NCBI RefSeq assembly: GCF_014333615.1
Contig: NZ_JACSCY010000014.1
Span: 83,981-147,980 of the forward strand
DNA length: 64,000 nt
Source: Hymenobacter citatus
Lineage (GTDB): Bacteria > Bacteroidota > Bacteroidia > Cytophagales > Hymenobacteraceae
Direction of reading: 5' to 3'
This document shows, piece by piece, positions 52,386 through 61,900 of the stretch; the stretch's first letter is position 1, and each line of letters begins with the position of its first letter. Made by a program: the position numbers and the translations under genes. Below the pieces are notes generated by a model, which was not told the origin of the DNA, searched no databases, and saw only the letters and a list, made by a program, of their open reading frames with translations.

Positions 52386-54080
52386 TTAGTACCCCGGATT
52401 CTGCTTCAGCTGGGTGTTTTTGGCCAGGTCGCCCTGCGGAATGGGCATCCAGTTCTGGTAGTCAAAGAACCGATTCTCAAACACCTTCACTTTGCTGTAG
52501 CTCAGCTTGCCGGTGGCTTTGTCGGGGGTAATCAGCATGCCGTATGCCGGGGTAGAGAGCACGCCGTCGGGGCCGGCCGTGATTTTCCAGCGCCGGATGT
52601 CAAACCAGCGCTTTTCCTCGAAGGCCAGCTCCACGCGCCGCTCCCGGCGAATGTAGGCGCGCATGGCGGTTTGGTCCAGGCCGGGCGTGAGCGGGGGTAG
52701 CTCGGCGCGGGTGCGCAGCTGATTCAGGGCGGTGTACACGCTGGCGTCTGGACCCACGGCCTCGTTCTGGGCCTCGGCGTAGCTGAGCAGCACCTCCCCG
52801 AGACGGAAGATGATGAAGTTGGAGCCGTTGGCGTTCTGGGCGCGGCTGGTTTGCGCCAAGATGCGCTCGTCCAGCGTTTTGCGGCCGTAGTAGCCGGTGT
52901 TGCTCACGTCGCTGGTCGAGTTCAGATCAATCTGGTTGTTGCCCCCGATGCGCATGGTCAGCACGTCGCCCTGCCAGGCGGCGCCGTCGTAGAGGATGGA
53001 CTGGTAGAAGCGCTTCTCGCGGTTGGCATATGGGTCCTGGGGGTTGTAGCCCGAGGCCGGGTCGGTGATGGGGAGGCCGTTCTTCATCAGGTAGGCATCC
53101 ACCAAGCTCTGGGTAGGGGCAAAGTTGCCCCAGCCCTGCTGCACGCCCTTCACATACACCGGCCCGTAGGTGCCCTCGCGCGAGTGGCCGGCCGTGACAG
53201 CTATATATTCCTTGTTGAAGATGACCTCGGAATTGTCGTCATTCTCCTGCAAAAACATGTCGGCAAAGCTCGGAAACAGGGAATAGACCTTGGAATCGAT
53301 GATTTGCTTGTTGGTGGCGGCGGCGGCGGCCCACTTGGCCGCGTCGTTGCCGGGGTTGGCCAGGGGGCTGGCGGCAAACAGCTGCACCCAGCCCTTCACG
53401 GCCAGCGCCGCGCCCTTGGTGGCGCGCCCGTCGCCCTTGCGGGCCGCGGTGGCGGGTAGGTCGGCGGCCGCCGCGTCGCAGTCGGCGGCAATAAAGGCCA
53501 CGGTTTCGTCGAGGTTGGCGCGGGGCACGAACAGGTTATCGGGGTCCTTGCCCGCATCCAGGGGCTTGTCGATGAGGGGCACGCCGCCGTAGCTGGTGAA
53601 CAGGTAGGAGTAGAACAGCGCCCGCAGGAAGCGCACTTCTGCTACCCGCTGTTTTTTCCAGGTGGCCGAAACGTTGCCCGAGTACGTCTCTACGTTCTGC
53701 AAAAACAGGTTGCACTTGCGGATGCGGCTGAAGTTGCTTTCCCAGTCCCACATGCCGTTGGGGCCCGTGGGCACGTTGGCCGCCGAGATGGCGCCAGCGC
53801 GCACCACGGTCTGGGCCGTTTGCCAGCCCGCAGCGCAAAAGCCGTTATCCGAGTATTGCTCGGTGGTCTGGTTGGAGTCGTTGTAGGAGCTGGCGATTTG
53901 GTTGTAGATGTCGTTGACGACCAGATCGGCCGTCGTTTCGGTGCTGTAGGCGCTGGCTTCGTTGAGCGCGTTTTTGGGGTTGACGTTCAGGAAATCGTCG
54001 TTCTGGCAGCCGGGCAGCAGCAGCGCGGCCCCCAGCAGCAGGGCCGGGGCAAGGCGACGGAATGGGGTGAGCTGATACAT
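52386..54080 (-). CDS. SusD/RagB-family outer-membrane lipoprotein (second locus)
   Basis: 564 residues from the ATG at 54080. The lipoprotein signal ends ALLLPGCQNDD. SusD features include RVAEVRFLRALFYSYLFTSY, FIIFRLGEVLLSYAEAQNEA and VYTALNQLRTRAELPPLTPG with RRERRVELAFEEKRWFDIRR. It begins 13 bases after the partner susC gene stop and would cap that transporter. Compared with the SusD of the mannan locus the sequence is quite different, consistent with a different glycan. Confidence 0.95.
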   Translation of the reverse strand: MYQLTPFRRLAPALLLGAALLLPGCQNDDFLNVNPKNALNEASAYSTETTADLVVNDIYNQIASSYNDSNQTTEQYSDNGFCAAGWQTAQTVVRAGAISAANVPTGPNGMWDWESNFSRIRKCNLFLQNVETYSGNVSATWKKQRVAEVRFLRALFYSYLFTSYGGVPLIDKPLDAGKDPDNLFVPRANLDETVAFIAADCDAAAADLPATAARKGDGRATKGAALAVKGWVQLFAASPLANPGNDAAKWAAAAATNKQIIDSKVYSLFPSFADMFLQENDDNSEVIFNKEYIAVTAGHSREGTYGPVYVKGVQQGWGNFAPTQSLVDAYLMKNGLPITDPASGYNPQDPYANREKRFYQSILYDGAAWQGDVLTMRIGGNNQIDLNSTSDVSNTGYYGRKTLDERILAQTSRAQNANGSNFIIFRLGEVLLSYAEAQNEAVGPDASVYTALNQLRTRAELPPLTPGLDQTAMRAYIRRERRVELAFEEKRWFDIRRWKITAGPDGVLSTPAYGMLITPDKATGKLSYSKVKVFENRFFDYQNWMPIPQGDLAKNTQLKQNPGY

Positions 54081-54093
54081 GGGGTGGGGTCGA

Positions 54094-57000
54094 TTAGAAG
54101 TTGGCATTCAGGCCCACGGAAAAGACCTGCTGCTGATAGTAGTTGCGGTTGTCGCCGGCATTGTCGGGGTCGATGGTTTCGCGGATGTAGGGCGTCCAGG
54201 TCAGCAGGTTCTGGCCCGAGACGTAGAGCCGCACCGATTTCAGCGACTTGCCCAGAATCGAGCTGTCGAAGGTGTAGCCAAACTCCGCGCTCTTCAGGCG
54301 CACGAAGGCGCCGTTGCGAATCCACCACGACGAGCCCTGGGTGTTATTGGCCGTGGGCGTGCCGGTCAGGCGGGGGTAGAGCGTGTTGGTGCGGTCGGGC
54401 CGCCAGTACTCCTCGAAGGCCAGCGTGGTGGCCGAGCCGGCCTGCTCGAAGGGCCACACGAAAATGTTGTTCAGGTAGAGGTTGCTGCGCGCGGCGCCCT
54501 GCACCAGAAAGTCCAGGTCGAAGTTCTTAAACGACAGGCGCGGGGCCAGCCCGTAAATCAGCTGGGGCGTCTGTGACTTGCCAATCACGGTCTGGTCGTT
54601 CACGTCAATTTTGCCGTCCCCATTCAGGTCCGCGTAGCGAATGTCGCCGGCGCGCACCGGGCCGAAGGTGGGCACGGGCACGCCCGGCTTCAGACTGTTG
54701 CCGTCGGGCGTGAAGTCATCCGGGGTGAAGTAGCCCAGGGCCTCCAGGCCAAACTGCGTGCCGATGGGGCGGCCCGTTATGCGGCGGTTGGGGTTGTCGT
54801 AGGTAGCGCTGTTCTCAAACACGTTTACCAGCGTGTTGCGGGCGTAGGTGAAGGTGCCGGTCACGTCCAGGTTCCAGTTTTTGGCCAAGTGCCGCGACGT
54901 GCGCACGGTCAAGTCCAGGCCGCGGTTCTTAATCACGCCCGCATTCACCAGCCCTACCCCAATGCCGTACTCGCCGGGCAGCACACTAGTGCGCGAGGTC
55001 AGCACGTTGGCGCGCTTCTCGTAGAATAGGCCGGCCTCCACGCTCAACGCGTTGTGCCACAGGTTGAACTCCAGGCCCACGTCGGTCTTGTTGGCCCGCT
55101 CCCAGGTGATGCTGGGGTTGCCCTGGCGCACCTCGTAGAGGCCCTGCACGGTGCTGCCATCCAGCACGCCGGCGGGGCTGTAGGGCGAGTAGGGGCTCAG
55201 GTACTCAAACGCGGCAATGTTGCCGTTGATGTAGGGGTAGGCCCCCGACTGCCCCCACGAGGCGCGCAGCTTCAGGTTGTCCAGCCAGCTGAAACGGTCC
55301 TTCAAGAAGGCCTCCTCACTCAGGCGCCAGCCCGCCGAAAAGGCCGGGAAGAAGCCAAAGCGCTGGCCGGGCGCAAAAATGTAGCTGCCGTCGTAGCGGC
55401 CCGAAGCCTCCAGCAAATACTTGTCGGCGTAGGCGTAGGTGGCGCGGTAGATGTAGCCCAACTGCTTGGTCTGGAACGAGGTGCCGCCGTTGGTAGCGTC
55501 AGCCGGGGCCGGGCCGCCGAAGTCCAGCTCGTCAATCGAAGTGTTGTAGTTGATGCGGTTGGCCTGAAACTGCTGGTGCTTGAGCGTGCGCCACTCCACC
55601 ACGGCCAGGCCCGTTATTTCGCTCTTGCCGAAGGTGCGGGCGTAGTTCAGGTAGCCCTGCAAGGTGAGGGCGCGGTCCTGGCCGTAGTACTCGAAAAAGC
55701 TAGGCTTGGAGCTGCCCTGCGTGCCCTGCTTGTAGGTGTAGGGCTGGGTGCTGGTGTCCACGTTGTAGAACGTGATGGGCGTGGTATAGCGGCGCTGCAA
55801 GGAGCTGCTCGGGTCGTAGTTGGCACTACCCTTCAGGCTGAGGCCCTTCACGGGTAGCTGCTGCTCCACCATGAACTGGATCTGGGTGGTAGGATTCTGG
55901 TTGACCTGGTTGCCGCTGCCGTAAATCTCCCCAATCAGCGACTCGCCGATGTAGCCCGTGGGTAGGCCGTTGCTATAGCGCACGGGGGTAGTAGGCGCCT
56001 GGCGGTGAGCCTGGCGCAGAATAGAGCCCGCCCCGAAGGAGGGGAAGTGCTGCTCCTCCAGCCAGCTGTTCACCGACAAGCTCACGCGGGTGGTGTTGGT
56101 GGCGTCGGCCGTCACGCTCAACGAGCCGTTGTACTTGTTCAGGTAGGTGGGCTTCCACATGCCGTTTTGGCGCGTAAAGCCCAGGGACGCAAAGTAGTGC
56201 ACCTTGTCGCCGCCGCCGGTCAGGGAGAGGTTGTGGTAGGTGAGCAGGCGGTTTTTCAGGATGATGTCGCGCAGGGGCTGCCCGTCGGGGTGGCCGTCGG
56301 GGTCCGAGTGGTCCTGAAACTTGCGCAGGTCGTCGTCGGAGTAGGGGAGGGTCCGGTTAGGGTCGTTCGGAAAATCGTTGGCGACCGTGGCGTTGCGCAT
56401 CAGCGCGTACTGGTAGGAGTTCACGAACGTGGGCAGCCGCGTGGGATTCTGGATGCCCACGTAGGCGTTGTAGGTGAGCTGGGGCGGCCCCTTGCGGCCC
56501 CGCTTGGTGGTCACCAGCACCACGCCGTTGGCCCCGGCTACCCCGTAGGGCGCCACCGCGGCCGCGTCCTTGAGCACCGTAATCGTCTCGATGGTATTGG
56601 GGTCGAGGCGGCTGAAATCGCGCGGCACGTTGTCGACGATGTACAGGGGCTGGGTGCCGCCGGTGGTGCCAATCCCCCGAATCTGAATGTTGGCGCCGTC
56701 GAAGCCTGGCTCGCCGCCGCCCTGGGTGGAGATGACGCCCGCCACGCGCCCGGCCAGGGAGTTGGTCACGTTCACCACGGGCTTCTGGGCAATGTCGGCC
56801 GCGGGTAGGGTCGACACGGCCGCGGTGGTCGAGGTCTTTTTCTGGGTGCCGAAGCCGACCACCACCACTTCGTTCAGGGAGTTGGCCTGCTCATTAAGCT
56901 TCACGTTCACCTTGCCGCCGCTCTGCACTTCCACTTCCTGGCTCACAAAGCCCACGAAGGAAAACACCAGCGTGGTGCTGCCGGCGGGTAGGGCCAGGGA

Positions 57001-57234
57001 GTAATTGCCCGCGGCGTCGGTAACCGTGCCCGTCGCCTGGTCTTTCACCCGAACGGTTACGCCGGGTATAGGCTCGCCCTTCTGGTCGGTGACTTGGCCG
57101 GTTACAGGCGCCGCTTGGTTCTGGTACACGAAGGACCGCGGCGTGGCCCCCGCGGAAACCACCGCTCCCGGCAGTAGGGCAAACGGCAGCGCCAGGGCCA
57201 GTAGCGACGCTCGCGGTAGTAGTATTTTTTTCAT
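54094..57234 (-). CDS. SusC-family TonB-dependent outer-membrane transporter (second locus)
   Basis: 1046 residues from the ATG at 57234, which opens a signal peptide (MKKILLPRASLLALALPFAL). The carboxypeptidase-like domain (VTGQVTDQKGEPIPGVTVRV) is followed by LNEVVVVGFGTQKKTSTTAA. The plug contains IQIRGIGTTGGTQPLYIVDN and TITVLKDAAAVAPYGVAGAN, and the remainder is barrel. It is the first gene of the leftward operon susC-susD-GH2-GH76. The upstream gap to the lacI-like gene is about 650 bases and should hold the operon promoter. Confidence 0.95.
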   Translation of the reverse strand: MKKILLPRASLLALALPFALLPGAVVSAGATPRSFVYQNQAAPVTGQVTDQKGEPIPGVTVRVKDQATGTVTDAAGNYSLALPAGSTTLVFSFVGFVSQEVEVQSGGKVNVKLNEQANSLNEVVVVGFGTQKKTSTTAAVSTLPAADIAQKPVVNVTNSLAGRVAGVISTQGGGEPGFDGANIQIRGIGTTGGTQPLYIVDNVPRDFSRLDPNTIETITVLKDAAAVAPYGVAGANGVVLVTTKRGRKGPPQLTYNAYVGIQNPTRLPTFVNSYQYALMRNATVANDFPNDPNRTLPYSDDDLRKFQDHSDPDGHPDGQPLRDIILKNRLLTYHNLSLTGGGDKVHYFASLGFTRQNGMWKPTYLNKYNGSLSVTADATNTTRVSLSVNSWLEEQHFPSFGAGSILRQAHRQAPTTPVRYSNGLPTGYIGESLIGEIYGSGNQVNQNPTTQIQFMVEQQLPVKGLSLKGSANYDPSSSLQRRYTTPITFYNVDTSTQPYTYKQGTQGSSKPSFFEYYGQDRALTLQGYLNYARTFGKSEITGLAVVEWRTLKHQQFQANRINYNTSIDELDFGGPAPADATNGGTSFQTKQLGYIYRATYAYADKYLLEASGRYDGSYIFAPGQRFGFFPAFSAGWRLSEEAFLKDRFSWLDNLKLRASWGQSGAYPYINGNIAAFEYLSPYSPYSPAGVLDGSTVQGLYEVRQGNPSITWERANKTDVGLEFNLWHNALSVEAGLFYEKRANVLTSRTSVLPGEYGIGVGLVNAGVIKNRGLDLTVRTSRHLAKNWNLDVTGTFTYARNTLVNVFENSATYDNPNRRITGRPIGTQFGLEALGYFTPDDFTPDGNSLKPGVPVPTFGPVRAGDIRYADLNGDGKIDVNDQTVIGKSQTPQLIYGLAPRLSFKNFDLDFLVQGAARSNLYLNNIFVWPFEQAGSATTLAFEEYWRPDRTNTLYPRLTGTPTANNTQGSSWWIRNGAFVRLKSAEFGYTFDSSILGKSLKSVRLYVSGQNLLTWTPYIRETIDPDNAGDNRNYYQQQVFSVGLNANF

Positions 57235-57884
57235 ATAAGGGGAAAGAATGGGTGGGATAAGAAGTAAGGGCAAGACCGAAGCCCTAGCCCGATTACAGGC
57301 GGTAGGAGTACCCGGCAGGCAGCGGAGCGGGGAAGCAGAGTGAAATCGTTTGCTGCCCTGGGGGCCGGCCAAATCGGCAGCTTATGCGCCACGCCGACCC
57401 TGGGTTTATTTCCTGCAATCGTATGCGAATAACTCGAACACGTGTGCAGGCTGAGTGCTGCGCAATCCGGGAATGGTGCAAGATTACAGGGTTATTTCCG
57501 CTTCGAGCCGGGGGAAAACGGGAAAAAAACCGGGTCATTTCTGCTTCGTCCACGTTTCGCCAACCGATTTTATGGGGATGCTACCCATCCAGGCAGGCAG
57601 AGGGTAGGCACCGGCGCCGGTCGGGCCGTAGGCGAGTAGAAGTGCACCTACCCCGCGCCGGTAGCGAGGCACCGCGGCGGGCGGCTGCGCACTGCAAACG
57701 CGGGCAGACGGCTCAGGGGTGTTCTTGAATTTTACCCGGTTTATTTGCGGATCTGCCCCTCCTTGGTTTATGCTGGGCGCGGTAGTATTGCCGGCGGGCA
57801 AGTCGAGGCGTTGACCTCGCTGGAATACCGCCAGTAAGTGGTGGAAACCCGCCCGCTCCTCGCGCCCAAACCACTGCCTACCCC
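57235..57884. other. Divergent promoter region between susC and the lacI-like gene
   Basis: About 650 bases without a gene. It must hold the promoters of the leftward susC operon and the rightward lacI-like gene. It also carries one copy of the 131-bp repeat described separately. I could not identify a definite HTCS-binding site. Confidence 0.5.
57488..57618 (+). repeat. 131-bp dispersed sequence, copy 1
   Basis: This sequence is clearly related to the complement of 63429-63559. Shared blocks include TATTTCCGCT-x-CGAGCCGGG, CGGGAAAAAA, CCGGG-x-CATTT and the end GGTAGGCACC. The copy reads toward the lacI-like gene, which starts 267 bases later. Confidence 0.65.
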
Positions 57885-58897
57885 ATGGCCACTCGCCGCA
57901 TCTCTAAGGATTTAGCCCAGGAACTAAACCTGTCCACGTCCACCGTGTCGCGGGCATTGGCCGGGGTGCCCACTATCAGCTTCGCCACGCAGCAGCGCGT
58001 GCACGAGTTGGCCCACCGGCGCAACTTCCGGGTGAATGCCCTGGCGGCGGGCTGCGCAAGGGCCGCACCGGCGTGCTCAGGGTGCTGGTGCCCACACTCA
58101 CCGGGACCTTCTTCCCCGAGGTGCTGCACACTATCAGCACGGCCGCCACCCGCGCCAAGCTGCGCGTCATCATCTGCGAGGCGGACGAAAGCGAGCAGCA
58201 GGAACAGCAGCTTCACTGGCTCCTCACGGCCCAGGTCGACGGCCTGCTGGTGTGCGCTACCAATCCGGCGGGGTCAGCCGGCCACTTCCAACTGGCCCGG
58301 CAGCGGGGCGTGCCCCTAGTGTTCTTCCACCAGGCCGGCCCGGGTAAGGACGTACACGCCGTGGTGTTGAATCAGGTTCAGGCGGCCTACAAGGCGGTGA
58401 GTCACCTGCTGGCGCAGGGCCGCACGCGCATTGCGCACTTCGCCGGACCCGCACACCAGGCTGCGAGCCACGACCACCGGCAGGGCTACGCGCAGGCGCT
58501 ATGCGAATACAATGTGCCTTGGAATGAGCGCCTATTGTACGAGGGCGAAGCGACGGTAGAGGCCGGCCGCCGCCACCTACAGGCCGCCTTGGCAAGCGGT
58601 GTTCTACCCGACGCTCTATTTATATCGAATGAGGTAGTAGCCCTCGGTGCCCTGCAGGTGCTCCACGAGCGAGGGGTGCGCGTTCCAGAAACCATAGCCC
58701 TGGTAGTGTGCGGCGGCACCGGCCTGGCGGCGCTGGCCTCCCCGCCCCTAACGTCGCTCGACCTGCCCGGCCGCGAGCTGGGCCACGCCGCGGTGCAACT
58801 GCTGCTGGCGCTTCTGGCCGATCCGGGCGGTGCTTGCCAGCGCATATACCTCACGCCCCAGCTCCACGTGCGGGCCTCCTCTGCGGCTGGGTCGTGA
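57885..58897 (+). pseudogene. LacI-family regulator with an internal frameshift
   Basis: From the ATG at 57885 the LacI DNA-binding helix-turn-helix is intact (RRISKDLAQELNLSTSTVSR, ALAGVPTISFATQQRVHELA). Near 58050 one base seems to be missing. The sensor domain resumes in another frame with GVLRVLVPTLTGTFFPEVLH and continues through KAVSHLLAQGRTRIAHFAGP, PDALFISNEVVALGALQ and the final IYLTPQLHVRAS. Both halves are otherwise well conserved, so the break is recent, a sequencing error, or programmed. It lies between the second polysaccharide operon and its sensor kinase and presumably regulated that operon. Confidence 0.75.
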
Positions 58898-58954
58898 GTG
58901 GGTAGGAGCCGCTTGCGGATGTTTTGCTTCAACAGTGGCTGCCGGGGTAGGGCG

Positions 58955-61900
58955 TTAGTGGGAGGAGTCCGGAACCTCGCGGCTGGACCGTTGCTGCCGG
59001 ATGTATTCGGAAGGGAGTACCCCGTACACTTTCTGAAAGGTTTTGCGGAAGTACTTCTCATCGGCAATACCCACCTGAAAGGCTACCTCCGACACTCGCA
59101 TGTGGGTGTGGGAGAGCAGCTGCGCGGCGCGCTTCATGCGCACATCCCGGATAAACTCCACGGCCGTTTGCCCCGTCGCCGTCTTGATACGGCGGTAGAG
59201 CAGAGACTGGCTCATGCCGGCTTCGCGGGCCAGCACCTGCACGCTGAACTCGGGGTTGTCGAGGTTGCGCTCCACAATGGCCATGGTGGTTTCCAGAAAC
59301 TGCTTGTCGGCGTCGGCCACCACAATTTCGGTAGGTTCCAGCAGGATTTGGCGCTGGTAGAACTCGCGCAGCTTCTCGCGGTTGCGTAGCAGTCCGACCA
59401 CTTTGGCTTGCAGCAGCTGGGGGTTGAAGGGCTTGCTCACGTACTCGTCGGCTCCCACACCCAGGCCTTCCAGCTCGTGCAGGGCAGCGGTGCGGGCCGT
59501 GAGCAGCACCACCGGAATATGGCTGGTTTTGGGGTGCTGCTTGATTTTCTGGCACAGCGCCAGCCCGTCGCTGCGCGGCATCATCACGTCCGACACCACC
59601 AGGCTGGGCAGGTGGCGCAGGGTTTCCTCCCAGCCCGCCAGGCCGTCCTCGGCCAGCAGCACGGTGTATTCGCCCTCAAACAGCTGGCGCAAATACGCGC
59701 GCACGTCCTCGTTGTCTTCCACCAGCAACAAGGTCGGCCGGGCGCTTGGGGAGGCGGCTGGGTCTTCTGGCTTAATGGCGTCAGGCGGCAGTAAGGCGCG
59801 CGCTTCGTCCAGCAGCTCCGCCGTGGGGTCGGCGGGCGGACGGTCCTCGGGAGCTAGGTGCTGCTGGCCGAAGGGTAGGCGCAGCTCGAAGGTGGTGCCC
59901 TCGCCCTCGGTGCTCACCACGCGCAGGTCGCCGCCGTGGCGCTCGGCAAACTGTTTAGCCAGCGCCAGCCCAATGCCAGTGCCCATAAGAGGGCGGGCGG
60001 CCGTTGGTGCCGCCTGGTGGTAGGGGTCGAAGATGCGCTCCAGCTCCTGGGCCCGAATGCCCGCACCGGTATCGGCCACGGTGACGCTCAGGTAGTTGCC
60101 CGTCAGCTGGCGGTGGTGATAGACGGCCTCCCCGCCGGGGTTGCCCACCAGGGTAGCGGCCAGCTCAATCCGGCCCGGCGCGGGCGTGTACTTAAAGGCG
60201 TTAGCGAGCAGATTGGTGAGAATGGTTTCCAGCTTGTGGTAGTCCACGTACAAGGGCACGGGCTCGGCCGGCACCTCCAGCGCGTAGTCCAGCCCCTGGC
60301 TTTCGGCCTGCAACCGGAAAGCGCCGTACAGGGTCGTCAGCACGGGTACGATGTCGCCGTAGCGGACGCGCAGGGGCGCGTGGCCGGTTTCCACCTTCCG
60401 AAAGTCCAGCAGCTGATTGACAAGGGCCAGCAGCTTGTGCGTCTGCTGCTGCATGAGCCGCAGCTTGCCCCGTTGCCCGGCGCCACCCGCCTTGGGGTCG
60501 GCCATCATATCCTCTAGCGGACCCAGAATAAGGGTGAGAGGCGTGCGCAGCTCATGGGAGATGTTGGTGAAAAAGCCGAGCTTCAGATCCGTCAGTTCTT
60601 TTTCCTTCTCGGCCTGAAACTGCTCCAGCACCAGCTGGCTTTGCAGCCGCTGCTGGGCCATTTCCACGCGTCGGTACCAGGCCACCGCCCCCAGCGCCAC
60701 CAACGCGTAGGCCGCGTAGGCCCACCACGTCCGGTACCAGGGTGCCAGCACCGTGACGTGCAGCGTGGCCCGCGGCCGCGACCAGGCCCCCTCGCCGTTG
60801 CTGGCCTTCACCCAAAACGTGTACTGGCCCGGGGGTAGGGTGGTGAAGCTGGCCGTGCGCCGCCCGGCCGCCGGGAACACCCACTGGGGGTTGTAGCCTT
60901 CCAGCCGGTAGGCGTAGCGGCTTTTCTCGGGGTTGGCAAAGTTCAGGGCAACAAACTCCAGGGAGAAATCATTCTCCGCCGCCGTCAGGGTCACGGCCTG
61001 CGGCACGCTCAAGGCGTGCCGGAGCAGCACCCGGCCGTGCAGCCGGGTGCCTACCCCCACAGGTTCGTTGTTGATTTGCAAGCCCATCAGCTGCACCGTG
61101 GGCGGAACGGGGTTGGGAAACACGGTGCGCGGCTGGAAGTAGCTGATGCCGTTCTTGCCCCCGAAGTACAGCGTGCCGTCCTGGGCCCGGTAGGCGGCGC
61201 CCACCTTAAAGGCGTTGCTTTGCAGGCCATCCGACACGTCGTAGTGCAGGTAGCGGTGGGTGCGGGGCTGGAAGCAGTAGAGCCCGTTGCCGCCAATCCA
61301 CAGGTTGCCGTCGTCGTCGGCCAGCAAACTTTCCACGTCGCTCGCCGGCAGCCACTGCTGGTACGAGCGGATAGTTTCCCGCCCCTGCGCATCGGTCATC
61401 AGCTGTTGCAGCCCCCCGCCAATGGTGCCCACCCAGAGGGCGCCTTGCCGGTCGAGCAGCAGGGGCCAGACGTAGTTGACGGGTAGCCGCTGGCCGGGGG
61501 GCGAGTGGTAGGCAAACTGTCGCCGCAGCAGTACGGAGTCGGGCGTGACGCGCAGCTTGAGCAGGCCCGCGTCGGTGGTGCTGGCCCAGAGCACGTCCTG
61601 GGTGCGGTCGTAGAGCAGGAAGGTGAAGCGCGAAGAAGGCAGCGCCCGGCCCGCCGCCTGGTGGGCCCCCAGCAGCTGGCCCTGTTGGCTGAGGTGAAAC
61701 AGGCCACTCCCCCGGGTGCCCAGCCACAGGGTACCGAACCGGTCCTCCACGATGCTTTCAATATCGGCCTGGCGCAAGTCCACGGCGCCCTGGTCCAAGA
61801 TGGTGTAGGTGGTCAGCTGCTCGTGGCCGCTGGGGCGGGTGAGGGCCACCAGCCCGTGGCCGCGGGTGCCAAACCAGAGCGTGCCGTTGGAGCTTTGAAA

